This document shows positions 16,950 to 26,078 of a DNA stretch of 44,223 nucleotides, one piece after another. The DNA lies in the NCBI GenBank assembly GCA_024635925.1, contig JAGXHY010000028.1, forward strand, positions 1 through 44,223. Direction: 5' to 3'. The notes beneath the pieces were generated by a model. That model saw only the letters and a list, made by a program, of their open reading frames with translations, ran no database searches and was not told the DNA's origin. The translations under genes and the position numbers were made by a program. Source of the stretch: Bacillota bacterium. GTDB lineage: Bacteria; Bacillota; TC1. Position 1 is the first letter of the stretch; every line of letters starts with the position of its first letter.

Positions 16950-17717
16950 ATGATATATAAAAATTATGGCAACATAATTTCTAATGAACCAATAATAAAG
17001 AATTTTGTTTATTTAATGATAATTAAAGAAAAAAATATCGCTAATACAGCACGTCCTGGTCAGTTTATAGAAATAAAAACTGGTTTAATTCCTTTACTGC
17101 GAAAACCAATCAGTATTTTTGAAGTTGATAAAGAAAAAGAAACTATATCAATTCTTTATCAGGTTAAAGGACAAGGGACAAAAAACTTATCAGAACTTAC
17201 TGCTAATGAAAAATTAGATATAATTGGCCCCCTTGGACAAGGTTTTACTATAAAGAAGTTTGCAAAAAAATGTCTTTTAATTGGAGGAGGTATTGGTATT
17301 GCCCCTTTATATGATTTAGGACTTAAATTAAAAGAAGCAGGTAATGAAATTGAAATTATTTTAGGCTTTAGTTGTAAAGAAACCTCCTATGCTATTGATT
17401 ATTTTTCTAAATTAGGTCCTGTTAAAATTGCTACAATTGATGGTAGTTTAGGAGAGTTAGGGACAGTAGAAGTGATATTGGAAAAATATAATTTCAAAGA
17501 TATTGATAAGGCTTATGCTTGTGGACCAGAACCTATGTTAAAATACTTAAAAACACTAGAAGATGAAATTGACTTAGAATTATCCTTAGAAGCTTATATG
17601 GGATGTGGAGTAGGAGCTTGTTTAAGTTGTGTTTGTAAAATGACAGATGGGGAATATAAAAGAGTTTGTAAAGAAGGACCGATATTTCAAGTTAAGGAGG
17701 TATCCTTTGATGAATAA
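16950..17717 (+). CDS. pyrK: Dihydroorotate dehydrogenase electron transfer subunit
   Basis: FAD and [2Fe-2S] subunit that passes electrons from dihydroorotate dehydrogenase B to NAD+; 255 residues. A ferredoxin-reductase-like FAD domain (PLLRKPISIFEVD, then GPLGQGF) is followed by the NAD domain (LLIGGGIGIAPLYDLG). The C-terminal cluster motif GCGVGACLSCVCK plus a later Cys in KRVCKEGP supplies four cluster cysteines. It overlaps pyrD by 8 bases, consistent with a 1:1 complex. PyrK implies class 1B, NAD-dependent enzyme chemistry suited to anaerobic growth. Confidence 0.96.
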   Translation: MIYKNYGNIISNEPIIKNFVYLMIIKEKNIANTARPGQFIEIKTGLIPLLRKPISIFEVDKEKETISILYQVKGQGTKNLSELTANEKLDIIGPLGQGFTIKKFAKKCLLIGGGIGIAPLYDLGLKLKEAGNEIEIILGFSCKETSYAIDYFSKLGPVKIATIDGSLGELGTVEVILEKYNFKDIDKAYACGPEPMLKYLKTLEDEIDLELSLEAYMGCGVGACLSCVCKMTDGEYKRVCKEGPIFQVKEVSFDE

Positions 17718-18618
17718 GCTTGAATGTAATTTAGGGAAATTACTATTGAAAAATCCTATAACTGTTGCATCAGGAACCTTTGGTTCTGGTAAAGAATTTA
17801 AAGATTTCTATGATCTTTCTCTTTTGGGTGGAATTATGGTAAAAGGTACTACTCCAAAGAAAAGAATTGGAAACAAACCTCAAAGGTTGGTAGAAACTAG
17901 TGGGGGTATAATTAATTCTATAGGGCTTGCAAATGGTGGAGTAAACGACTTTATTAATAATATTTTACCTGAAACTAAAAATTATGGTACAGAAATAATT
18001 GTTAATATTTCTGGAGGAACAATCGATGATTATGGCTATATGGCGGAAAAATTAAGTATAGATGGTGTAAGTGCATTAGAAGTTAATATTTCATGCCCAA
18101 ATGTTAAAGCAGGTGGAATTACTTTTGGAACTGATCCTAAAATGGCCTATGAAGTAACAAAAATGGTTAAAAATAATACATCTAAACCAATAATAATGAA
18201 ATTATCTCCAAATGTAACCGATATATCAATAATGGCACAAGCTGTTGAAGGTGGTGGTGCTGATATAATTTCTATGATTAATACTTTAATTGGTATGGCT
18301 ATAGATATAGAAAAACAAAAACCAATCATAAATAATATTATAGGTGGATATTCAGGACCTCCTATTAAACCCATTGCCTTAAGAATGGTTTACGAAGTAT
18401 ATAAATCAGTTAACATTCCAATTATTGGAATGGGTGGAATAATGAATACTACAGATGCTTTAGAGTTTATTATGGCAGGAGCAACAGCCATTAGTATTGG
18501 TACTGCTAATTTTGTTGATCCTTATATACCTTTAAACATAATTGACGGTATAGAAAAATTTTTAGATAGAAAATGTTTAAAGTCATATACTCAAATAATT
18601 GGAGCAGCACATAGATAA
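17710..18618 (+). CDS. pyrD: Dihydroorotate dehydrogenase B catalytic subunit
   Basis: FMN enzyme that oxidises dihydroorotate to orotate with PyrK as partner; 302 residues. Motifs are TVASGTFGSGKEF near the start, KGTTPKKRIGN, the VNISCPNVKAGG active-site region with the class 1B catalytic Cys, and late FMN-binding stretches GGYSGPPIKPIALR and IGMGGIMNTTDALEFI. I chose ATG 17710, preceded by AAGGAGG with 9-base spacing, over an earlier in-frame ATG inside pyrK. Confidence 0.96.
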   Translation: MNKLECNLGKLLLKNPITVASGTFGSGKEFKDFYDLSLLGGIMVKGTTPKKRIGNKPQRLVETSGGIINSIGLANGGVNDFINNILPETKNYGTEIIVNISGGTIDDYGYMAEKLSIDGVSALEVNISCPNVKAGGITFGTDPKMAYEVTKMVKNNTSKPIIMKLSPNVTDISIMAQAVEGGGADIISMINTLIGMAIDIEKQKPIINNIIGGYSGPPIKPIALRMVYEVYKSVNIPIIGMGGIMNTTDALEFIMAGATAISIGTANFVDPYIPLNIIDGIEKFLDRKCLKSYTQIIGAAHR

Positions 18619-18629
18619 GGAGAATTATA

Positions 18630-19346
18630 ATGAATGGAAAAGAAAGACTAATTGTAGCTCTAGATGTGGATACAATAGAGGAAGTTGAATATTTAGTTAA
18701 TGAATTAAAAGATGAAGTAGGTATGTTTAAAGTAGGATTACAATTATATACTAGTTTAGGAAATGACATTATAAAATATATTAAAGAGAGAGGCGGAAAA
18801 GTATTTCTAGATCTTAAATTACATGATATTCCTAATACTGTAAGTGAAACAGTAAGGGTATTAACTAAGGCAGGTGTAGATATGTTGAATGTTCATAGTC
18901 AAGGCGGTTATGAGATGATGAAACTTGCAAAAGAAACGAGCATTAAATCGGCTTTAGAGTTAAATATAAAACCTCCAAAACTTATAGCTGTAACAATATT
19001 AACTAGTTTGGGAGATTCTGAAGTTGCTGAAATTGGTTATATAAAAAGTGCAAAACATATGGTAGAACATCTTGGTCTACTTACTCAAAAAGCTGGCTTA
19101 GATGGAGTAGTTTGCTCTCCTTTAGAAGCAGGATTAATTAAAAAAGTTTGTAATGAAAACTTTATAACAGTTACTCCTGGTGTTCGACCAGCTGGTGGTG
19201 AAGTAGGAGATCAAAAAAGAATTACAACACCCTTAAAAGCGATAACTGGGGGATCAACATATATCGTTGTAGGAAGACCTATTACTAAAGCAAATAATGT
19301 TAAAATAGCAGCAAAAAAAATAGTTGCTGAAATGGAAGGAATATAG
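18630..19346 (+). CDS. pyrF: Orotidine 5'-phosphate decarboxylase
   Basis: Final step of UMP synthesis, decarboxylating OMP; TIM barrel; 238 residues. The catalytic Lys-Asp motif FLDLKLHDIPNTV lies near residues 57-69 (DLKLHDIP). PGVRPAGGEVGDQKR and YIVVGRPITKA form the phosphate-binding end. An AAGGAGA site precedes ATG 18630. It is of the short Gram-positive type, in its usual place between pyrD and pyrE. Confidence 0.97.
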   Translation: MNGKERLIVALDVDTIEEVEYLVNELKDEVGMFKVGLQLYTSLGNDIIKYIKERGGKVFLDLKLHDIPNTVSETVRVLTKAGVDMLNVHSQGGYEMMKLAKETSIKSALELNIKPPKLIAVTILTSLGDSEVAEIGYIKSAKHMVEHLGLLTQKAGLDGVVCSPLEAGLIKKVCNENFITVTPGVRPAGGEVGDQKRITTPLKAITGGSTYIVVGRPITKANNVKIAAKKIVAEMEGI

Positions 19347-19354
19347 GTGGTCGA

Positions 19355-19936
19355 ATGAAATTATCAACAGAAGAAATAAAAAAAATATTTATTGAATCAG
19401 GAGCATTACTTGAAGGTCATTTTAGATTAACATCAGGTAGACATAGTGACAAATACATTCAATGTGCTAGAGTTTTAATGGAACCTAAATATACTTCTGC
19501 TTTATGTGGACACTTAGCTGAAGCATTTAAAGAAGAAAATATAGAAGTAGTTATTGGACCAGCAACTGGAGGAATTATTCTTTCCTATGAAATGGCTAGT
19601 CAACTTGGTGTACCATCACTTTTTACTGAAAGAGTAGATGGTAAAATGGCACTTAGAAGAAATTTTAAAATAGAACCAGGACAAAAAGTATTAGTAGTTG
19701 AAGATGTTGTTACTACTGGTGGTAGTGTGAAAGAAGTTGTTGATATAGTTAAGGAAAATGGTGGAATTGTTGTAGGTATCGCATTGTTAGTTGATAGAAG
19801 CAATGGAAAAGTTGATCTAGATGCAAGAATTGAAGCTTGTCTTTCAATGGATGTGAAATCATATGAAGCGAATGAATGTCCATTATGTAAAGCTGGATTA
19901 CCGATTGTAAAACCAGGAAGTAGAGTAATTAATTAA
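19355..19936 (+). CDS. pyrE: Orotate phosphoribosyltransferase
   Basis: Attaches PRPP to orotate to make OMP; 193 residues. The PRPP-binding motif VLVVEDVVTTGGSVKEV (about 111-127) and an N-terminal LEGHFRLTSGRHSDKYIQ are typical. The C-terminus contains NECPLCKAGLPIVKPGSR, a variant found in one PyrE subgroup. It is the last biosynthetic gene of the pyr operon; moeA begins 22 bases after the stop and no terminator is seen between them. Confidence 0.96.
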   Translation: MKLSTEEIKKIFIESGALLEGHFRLTSGRHSDKYIQCARVLMEPKYTSALCGHLAEAFKEENIEVVIGPATGGIILSYEMASQLGVPSLFTERVDGKMALRRNFKIEPGQKVLVVEDVVTTGGSVKEVVDIVKENGGIVVGIALLVDRSNGKVDLDARIEACLSMDVKSYEANECPLCKAGLPIVKPGSRVIN

Positions 19937-19958
19937 AAATTTTGATTGTGAGTTTATT

Positions 19959-21182
19959 ATGAGAAAATTTATAGAAACTGATATTGCAATAGATCTTATT
20001 TTATCTAAAATAAAGAAACAAGGAAAGGAAGTTATCAAACTAGAAGACTCATTTAATAGAATTCTAGCATCTGATATTTTTACAAAAATTCCAATACCTA
20101 ATTTTAGAAAATCACCTTTTGATGGTTATTGTTTAAAAAATGAATATTCTAAAGGTGCTAGTTATGATAATCCTAAAGAGTTAAAAGTATCTGGTACTAT
20201 TAAGGCCGGTGATGATATTAAATATTTAAAACTTGGAACATACAAAATCATGACTGGCGCAGAGATTCCAGAATTCTGTGATTTAGTAATAAAAAAAGAG
20301 GATACAAATTGTGGTGATAATAATGTTCTAATTTATAAAGAGGGTATCCCTGATGAAAACATAATAAAAATAGGTGAAGATGTTGGAGCAGGAGTTAAAA
20401 TAGTAAATAAAGGCACAAAAATAAAACCAGGTATAGTTGCTATGTTAGCAACGATTGGAATTTATCAATTAGAAGTGTTCAAGCTACCAAAAGTAGGATT
20501 AATTACTACAGGGGATGAAGTTATTGATTTAAAAATTGACCTCAGTCCTGGAAAAATCTATAATAGTAATAAATATGCCTTGTTAGGATTTATTAATGAA
20601 TTAGGGATCAAAGCTAATGATTATGGTGTAGCAAATGATAATATTGAAGTATTAAAAGGGAAAATCAAATTAGCATTAGAAGAAAATGATGTTATAATTA
20701 CTACTGGAGGAGTTTCAGTTGGTGATTATGATTATATACAAGATGTTTATAATTTGTTAAACATAGAAAAAATATTTTGGTCAGTGAAAATGAAACCGGG
20801 AACACCTGTTATGGCTGGAAGGCTTGGAGATAAAATAATAATTTCTTTACCTGGTTCCCCTGCGGCAAGTTTAATAACATATGAGGTAATAGCAAAACCT
20901 GTAATTAAATTCATTATGGGTTATAATGAATATCTAGCTAAAAGATATATAGGGATTATGAAAGATGATTTTAAAAAATTGAGCAATATAACAAGATTCC
21001 TCAGAGTGTATATTACAATTGGAAATGAAGGATATGAGATTCATCTTTCTGGAAAACAAAATGCTGGTGTGCTTCAATCTATGTTAAGTTGCACGGCACT
21101 TGCAAAAGTTTTAAATCCAAATGAAGCTATTAAAATAGGTGATAAATTGGAGTTTTCCTTTGTGAATGAGGCTGAGAACTAA
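19959..21182 (+). CDS. moeA: Molybdopterin molybdenumtransferase MoeA
   Basis: Inserts molybdate (or tungstate) into adenylylated molybdopterin, the last step of metal cofactor assembly; 407 residues, usual length. Motifs are FRKSPFDGYCLKNEY, GTYKIMTGAEIPEFCD, the MoCF-domain core TTGDEVID and VIITTGGVSVGDYDYI, then MKPGTPVMAGRL and SLPGSPAAS. The ribosome site is weak. Its location upstream of mobB and fdhF points to cofactor supply for the formate dehydrogenase, which requires a bis-molybdopterin Mo or W centre. Confidence 0.93.
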   Translation: MRKFIETDIAIDLILSKIKKQGKEVIKLEDSFNRILASDIFTKIPIPNFRKSPFDGYCLKNEYSKGASYDNPKELKVSGTIKAGDDIKYLKLGTYKIMTGAEIPEFCDLVIKKEDTNCGDNNVLIYKEGIPDENIIKIGEDVGAGVKIVNKGTKIKPGIVAMLATIGIYQLEVFKLPKVGLITTGDEVIDLKIDLSPGKIYNSNKYALLGFINELGIKANDYGVANDNIEVLKGKIKLALEENDVIITTGGVSVGDYDYIQDVYNLLNIEKIFWSVKMKPGTPVMAGRLGDKIIISLPGSPAASLITYEVIAKPVIKFIMGYNEYLAKRYIGIMKDDFKKLSNITRFLRVYITIGNEGYEIHLSGKQNAGVLQSMLSCTALAKVLNPNEAIKIGDKLEFSFVNEAEN

Positions 21183-21658
21183 TGATAAAAAAACCTATTA
21201 TATCATTTGTAGGCTACTCAAACTCAGGTAAAACTACATTAATTTGCAAAATTTTAAATATACTAAGTAAAGATTATAAAATAGCAGTAATTAAACATCA
21301 TGGTCATTTTGCAAATAAGAGTTCTAAAGATAAAATCAAAGATACTGATAAATTTTTGTTGGCTGGTGCTAAAAAAGTATTTTTGTTAATAGGGGATAAA
21401 TCACCAGAAAATATAATTAATATGTTGAATAAAAAAAATATTGATTTAATAATTATTGAAGGTTTTAAAAATTTTTCTTATCCTAAATTTTATGTAAAAA
21501 GAGAAGAAATAAAAGAAATAGATTATAATTTAGATAACCTAGTTGGAATGATTACCGATGATATAACAGGATTAGGTTATGATAATGTTTGGTTTAATAT
21601 TGATGATATAAAAGGTATTATTAATTTTATTAGATGTAGATTTTTGAAAGGAGAATAA
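21182..21658 (+). CDS. mobB: Molybdopterin-guanine dinucleotide biosynthesis protein MobB
   Basis: P-loop GTPase-like accessory protein that aids formation of the guanine-dinucleotide form of the cofactor; 158 residues. Walker A FVGYSNSGKTTLICK (about 9-23) and the conserved IKHHGHF are MobB hallmarks, and the IIEGFKN motif follows near residue 95. Its ATG overlaps the moeA stop by one base. The next gene is fdhF, whose enzyme uses this cofactor. Confidence 0.93.
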   Translation: MIKKPIISFVGYSNSGKTTLICKILNILSKDYKIAVIKHHGHFANKSSKDKIKDTDKFLLAGAKKVFLLIGDKSPENIINMLNKKNIDLIIIEGFKNFSYPKFYVKREEIKEIDYNLDNLVGMITDDITGLGYDNVWFNIDDIKGIINFIRCRFLKGE

Positions 21659-21663
21659 TATTT

Positions 21664-24339
21664 ATGATTTCGATTACACTTAATGGACAAAAAATGGAAG
21701 CAAGTGCTGAAAAAAGCATATTAGAAATTGCTAGAGAAAATGGAATAGATATTCCAACTCTTTGCTATAATAAAAAACTAACCTTATTTTCAGGCTGCAG
21801 AATTTGTGTTGTAGAAATAGCTGGCAGGAAAAGTCTTGCTGCTTCATGCTCTACTAGACCTTTGGAGGGGATGGTAATACAAACTCACTCTGATAAAGTT
21901 CTAAAATCAAGGAGAGAAATTTTAGATTTATTGATCTCAAACCATCCAGAAGACTTATTTATTCAAACCAAAGTAGGAAATAATAAGCTTCAAGAATATG
22001 CAAAAGAATATGAAGTTCTTAAAGGTAGTTATGAGGGAGAGAAGAAGAATTATGAAGTTGATTCAGTAAATGCAGTATATATTAGAGACCAAAATAAATG
22101 TATAGTATGTGGTCAATGTGTAAATGTTTGTGATCAGGTGCAAATTTCACATACATATGATTATTTAGGTAAAGGTTTTAACACTAAAATAGGAACTGCT
22201 TTTGACTTGCCAATAAGTACAGACAACTGTCGCTTATGTGGTCAGTGTGTAAGTGCTTGTCCAACAGGTGCTTTGATTCACAAGCAACTTGCAGATATCG
22301 AACCTGCAAAAATAACTAAAGTCAGAACTACCTGTCCTTTCTGCGGAACAGGATGTAATTTCGACCTGAATATTGTTGACGGAAAAGTTGTAGGTGTAAC
22401 ACCGCTAGAAGAAGCAACTGTAAATGGGACTGAATTATGTGTGAAAGGCAGATATCACTCAGATATGATTGGTAGTAAACATAGATTAACTACTCCTTTA
22501 ATTAAAAAAAATGGTGTTTTTGTTGAAGCTACTTATGATGAGGCTTTTGAATACATAATTGATAATATAAAAAAAATTAAGGATAAATATGGAGCAGATT
22601 CATTAGCTGGATTATCTTCTGCACGTTGTGTAAATGAAGATAACTATATTTTCCAGAAATTATTTAGAGCTGGTTTTGGGACAAACAATGTTGACCATTG
22701 TGCTCGAACCTGACATGCTCCAACTGTTGCAGGTCTTGCAACAACATTAGGTAGTGGAGCTATGACTAACTCAATTGGAGAAATTGAACATAATGATGTA
22801 TTATTCATTATTGGTTCAAACACAACCGAAGCTCATCCTATTATTGGAAATCAAATGAAAAAAGCGGTCCAAAGAGGTTCAAAATTAATTGTAATTGATC
22901 CTAGAAAAACCGAATTAGCTACAATGGCCAAGTATCACTTAAGTTTGAAATCTGGTACAGATGCAGCTTTGATTAATGGATTAATGCATATCATTATAAG
23001 AGAAAATTGGCAAGATAATGACTATATAGCAAAAAGATGTACTGGTTATGAAAGCTTAAAAGAGAATGTAGCAAATTATCCACCAGAACTTGTAGAAGAA
23101 ATTACTGGTATTAGTCAAGATATACTTTATGAAGTAGCAAAATTATATTCTAATACTAAAAAGGCAGGTATATTCTATACTTTAGGAATAACTGAGCATA
23201 CTACAGGAACAGATAATGTTATGAACTTGGCAAACCTTGGTATGTTAACAGGTCATATTGGCTTTGAAAATGCTGGGATTAATCCATTAAGAGGACAAAA
23301 CAATGTTCAAGGGGCTTGTGATATGGCTGCACTTCCAAATTATTTCCCTGGGTATAAAGCATGTGATGATAAAAAGAATATTGAATTATTTGAAAAATAC
23401 TGGGATGTAAAGTTAAGTGATCATATTGGTTTAAGAATACCAGAAATGTTCGATAGTGCAGTAGATGGTGATGTTAAAGGAATGTACGTAATGGGTGAAG
23501 ATCCTGTATTGACAGATGCTGATGCAAATCATGTTAGAAAAGCGTTGTTAAGTTTAGATCTTTTAATTGTTCAAAATATTTTCATGACAGAGACAGCTAA
23601 ATTAGCACATGTTATACTTCCAGCTACCTCATATGCAGAAAAAGATGGAACATTTACAAATACTGAAAGAAGAGTACAAAGGGTAAGAAAAGCTGTTGAA
23701 CCACCAAAAGGGGTAATGCTAGATTGGAAAATAGTTGCCGAAATAGCTAAAAAATCAGGATACAAAGGTTTTGATTATAACTCAGCTGAAGAAATTTTCG
23801 AGGAAATAAGAAAAACAATGCCTACTTATGCAGGTATTACCTATGAAAGAATTGATAAAGATGGACTCCAATGGGGATGTCCAGATCTAGAGAGTCCAGG
23901 AAGCAAATTTTTACATGCTTGTGAATTTATTAGAGGTAAAGGACTGATGTTACCTATTGAATACTTACCACCTGCAGAGTTAGTGAATGATGAATACCCA
24001 GTTTTAATGAATACTGGTAGAATGTTATATCACTATAATGTTTCCACTAGAATTTCTGATACTTTAGAAGCTATATCTCCTGTTGAAAGAGTTGAAATTC
24101 ATCCAGAAGATGCAAAAAAACATGATCTCAATAAAGATAGTATAGTTAGAGTAACATCTAGACGTGGTACAATTACTGCAAATATTAGGATAACTAAAAG
24201 AGTTCAACCTGGGACTATATTTATGACATTCCATTTTCATGAATCACCAGTTAACGAGTTGACTAATTCTGCATTTGACCCTGTAACTAAAACTGCGGAA
24301 TATAAAGTTACTGCAGTGAAACTAGCAAAGGAGGCCTAA
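21664..24339 (+). CDS. fdhF: Formate dehydrogenase catalytic subunit, selenoprotein (UGA = Sec350)
   Basis: Oxidises formate (or reduces CO2) at a bis-molybdopterin Mo/W centre; 891 residues when TGA 22711-22713 is read as selenocysteine. The context HCART-Sec-HAPTVAGLATTLG and the hairpin just after it support this. Domains: [2Fe-2S] plant-type, Cys 34, 45, 48, 62; ferredoxin-type 2x[4Fe-4S], Cys 146/149/152/156 and 189/192/195/199; [4Fe-4S], Cys 224/227/231/259; then the molybdopterin oxidoreductase core, ending in the dinucleotide-binding domain. The His-Cys3 cluster site of NuoG-like N-termini has lost its three Cys (L98, Q101, N107) while His94 remains. moeA and mobB lie upstream and the NuoEF-like partner 1 base downstream. 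Confidence 0.95.
22711..22742 (+). promoter_or_regulatory. Selenocysteine UGA with bacterial SECIS hairpin
   Basis: The in-frame TGA (22711-22713) is followed by the stem GTTGCA (22726-22731) / TGCAAC (22737-22742) closing the loop GGTCT. The GGTCT loop and its distance from the UGA match the SelB-binding SECIS element of E. coli fdhF. The cell must therefore have SelA, SelB, SelC and SelD, none of which is in the window. Confidence 0.92.
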
Positions 24340-24340
24340 G

Positions 24341-26014
24341 ATGTTTGAAATAGAAAAAAATAAAGCTATAGTTGAAAAATTAGAAAAATATATGAACGAA
24401 AATAGAGAAGCAAAGGGCGTTTTAATGGCTACTTTGTTAAAAACTCAAGAATTAATTGGCTATATTCCACGAGATATAGTTCTTTTAATAGAAGAAGTAT
24501 TGGGGGCTCCAATATCAAGGATTGATAGTATAATTCAATTTTATTCTTTTTTAACAGATCAACCTGTTGGCTATAAAGAGACACAAGATGAGTATGAATC
24601 TAGTGGTATAAAAAAATATACTATAAAGGATATTGAAGCAATAAAAGAAAGTGAAATATCATCATTAAGTATTATTAAAGATATAGAGACCTATATATCA
24701 AAAGGTGGTTTTAAGGCTTTAGTTATTGCTTTATCACAATCTAATGATAATACGATTAAAACTATCAAAGACTCTTCTTTTAAAGGTAGAGGTGATGGTG
24801 GTTTTGTAGCAGGAGTAAAATGGGAACTAGTTAATAGTATTATTGAATTTAAAAATAAGGGCATTATTTGCAATGCAGATATAAATAATAATTCACTTGA
24901 TGCAAAAATTATTAAAGATAACCCATTTAAATTAATTGAAGGTATTTTAATTGCTGGTTACTCAATTGGGGTAAATAAAGGATACATTTATACAGGTCAC
25001 AAAAAAGAAATGGAAAAAGCAGTTAAGGATGCATACCAGGCAGGTATTTTAGGGTCTAAAGTGCTTGATACTGATTTTTCTTTTGACATTGAGGTTAGAT
25101 TCTCAGATGATAACTTTATTAGTCCTAGAGAAGTTGAAACTTTTGATTTTATAGAAAGAGATATAAACATTCATCGTAATAAAAATATCAATGAAAGATC
25201 ATTTGGAGTAAGTGGTAGGCCTTTAGAATACTATATTACGGATAAATGTATTGGTTGTACTAAATGTGCTAAAAACTGTCCAGTATCTTGTATTGAAAGT
25301 GAACCTAAAAAACTACATATTATAGACACAGATGCATGTATTAAATGTGGTATGTGTATGAATGTGTGTCCAGTTGCAGCAATAGTATATACTAATTTAG
25401 TAGCTAATGTAGAAACTCTAATTAACATACCTGATGTACTGAATTTAGGTGTTGACGCATATAAAGAGATTGGTGCAGTTAAAAATCCTGGTAAAAAAAT
25501 TATTTCAATTGAAGGTGATATTAATTCACCTAAAATGGTTGAAGTTTCAACTGATAAAACTATTAAAGAAATAATTGAACTACATTCAGGTGGTGTGATA
25601 GGTGAACTAGTTGGAGTTAGGGTCGGAGGACCAATTGGTCCAATTTTAACTCTAGATAAAATTGAAAAACCTGTAGATATAGATAATCCTACGAAATACG
25701 GTTTAATCACCGGAGTTATGGAGGGCACAAGTATCTATGTAATTGCTGGGAAAACTTCAATGATGGATTTAGCAAAAAAATCTATGGATTATGCAATCAA
25801 AGAATCTTGTGGTAGATGTGTTCCTTGTAGAGAAGGAACAAAAAGAGTGGCAGAACTATTAGAAAAAATTAGTAGTGATGGTAGTAATGAAGAAACATTA
25901 GAAAAATTAAATACATTAACAAAATTGATAGAATCAACTTCATTATGTTCTTTAGGACAATTGGCACCATCAACAATAACTAGTATATTAACTAATTATA
26001 AAAATTTGTTATAA
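24341..26014 (+). CDS. Rearranged NuoE-NuoF-like electron transfer subunit with inserted ferredoxin domain
   Basis: 557-residue partner of FdhF. Residues 1-78 match the helical N-terminus of NuoE/HoxE, but the thioredoxin-like [2Fe-2S] part that should follow is absent. Residues about 100-290 match NuoF with decayed motifs: GRGDGGFVAG (149-158) instead of GRGGAGFPTG, NADINNNSLDA instead of NADEGDPGAF, and FISPREVETF instead of FVCGEETAL. Residues 296-352 are a 2x[4Fe-4S] ferredoxin (Cys 303/306/309/313 and 333/336/339/343) inserted before VETLINIPDVL. The NuoF SLBB-like part and its terminal [4Fe-4S] ligands (Cys 490/493/496 and 536) are intact. It probably carries electrons between FdhF and a non-NAD partner; the loss of FMN is inference. 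Confidence 0.8.
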   Translation: MFEIEKNKAIVEKLEKYMNENREAKGVLMATLLKTQELIGYIPRDIVLLIEEVLGAPISRIDSIIQFYSFLTDQPVGYKETQDEYESSGIKKYTIKDIEAIKESEISSLSIIKDIETYISKGGFKALVIALSQSNDNTIKTIKDSSFKGRGDGGFVAGVKWELVNSIIEFKNKGIICNADINNNSLDAKIIKDNPFKLIEGILIAGYSIGVNKGYIYTGHKKEMEKAVKDAYQAGILGSKVLDTDFSFDIEVRFSDDNFISPREVETFDFIERDINIHRNKNINERSFGVSGRPLEYYITDKCIGCTKCAKNCPVSCIESEPKKLHIIDTDACIKCGMCMNVCPVAAIVYTNLVANVETLINIPDVLNLGVDAYKEIGAVKNPGKKIISIEGDINSPKMVEVSTDKTIKEIIELHSGGVIGELVGVRVGGPIGPILTLDKIEKPVDIDNPTKYGLITGVMEGTSIYVIAGKTSMMDLAKKSMDYAIKESCGRCVPCREGTKRVAELLEKISSDGSNEETLEKLNTLTKLIESTSLCSLGQLAPSTITSILTNYKNLL

Positions 26015-26040
26015 AAGTTAATCCATATTAAGAATTAATA

Positions 26041-26078
26041 AAAAAGATCAGAGCTTAATTTAAAGCTCTGATCTTTTT
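26041..26078. terminator. Bidirectional terminator after the fdh block
   Basis: AGATCAGAGCTT (26045-26056) / AAGCTCTGATCT (26063-26074) with a 6-base loop, A5 before and T5 after. It serves the fdh operon on the plus strand and the exporter pair on the minus strand, whose last codons and stop lie inside the hairpin. Confidence 0.88.

Noticed and set aside
22711-22713. Frameshift or pseudogene in formate dehydrogenase
   Set aside because: The same frame continues with full homology after the TGA and a SECIS hairpin follows, so selenocysteine is the better reading.
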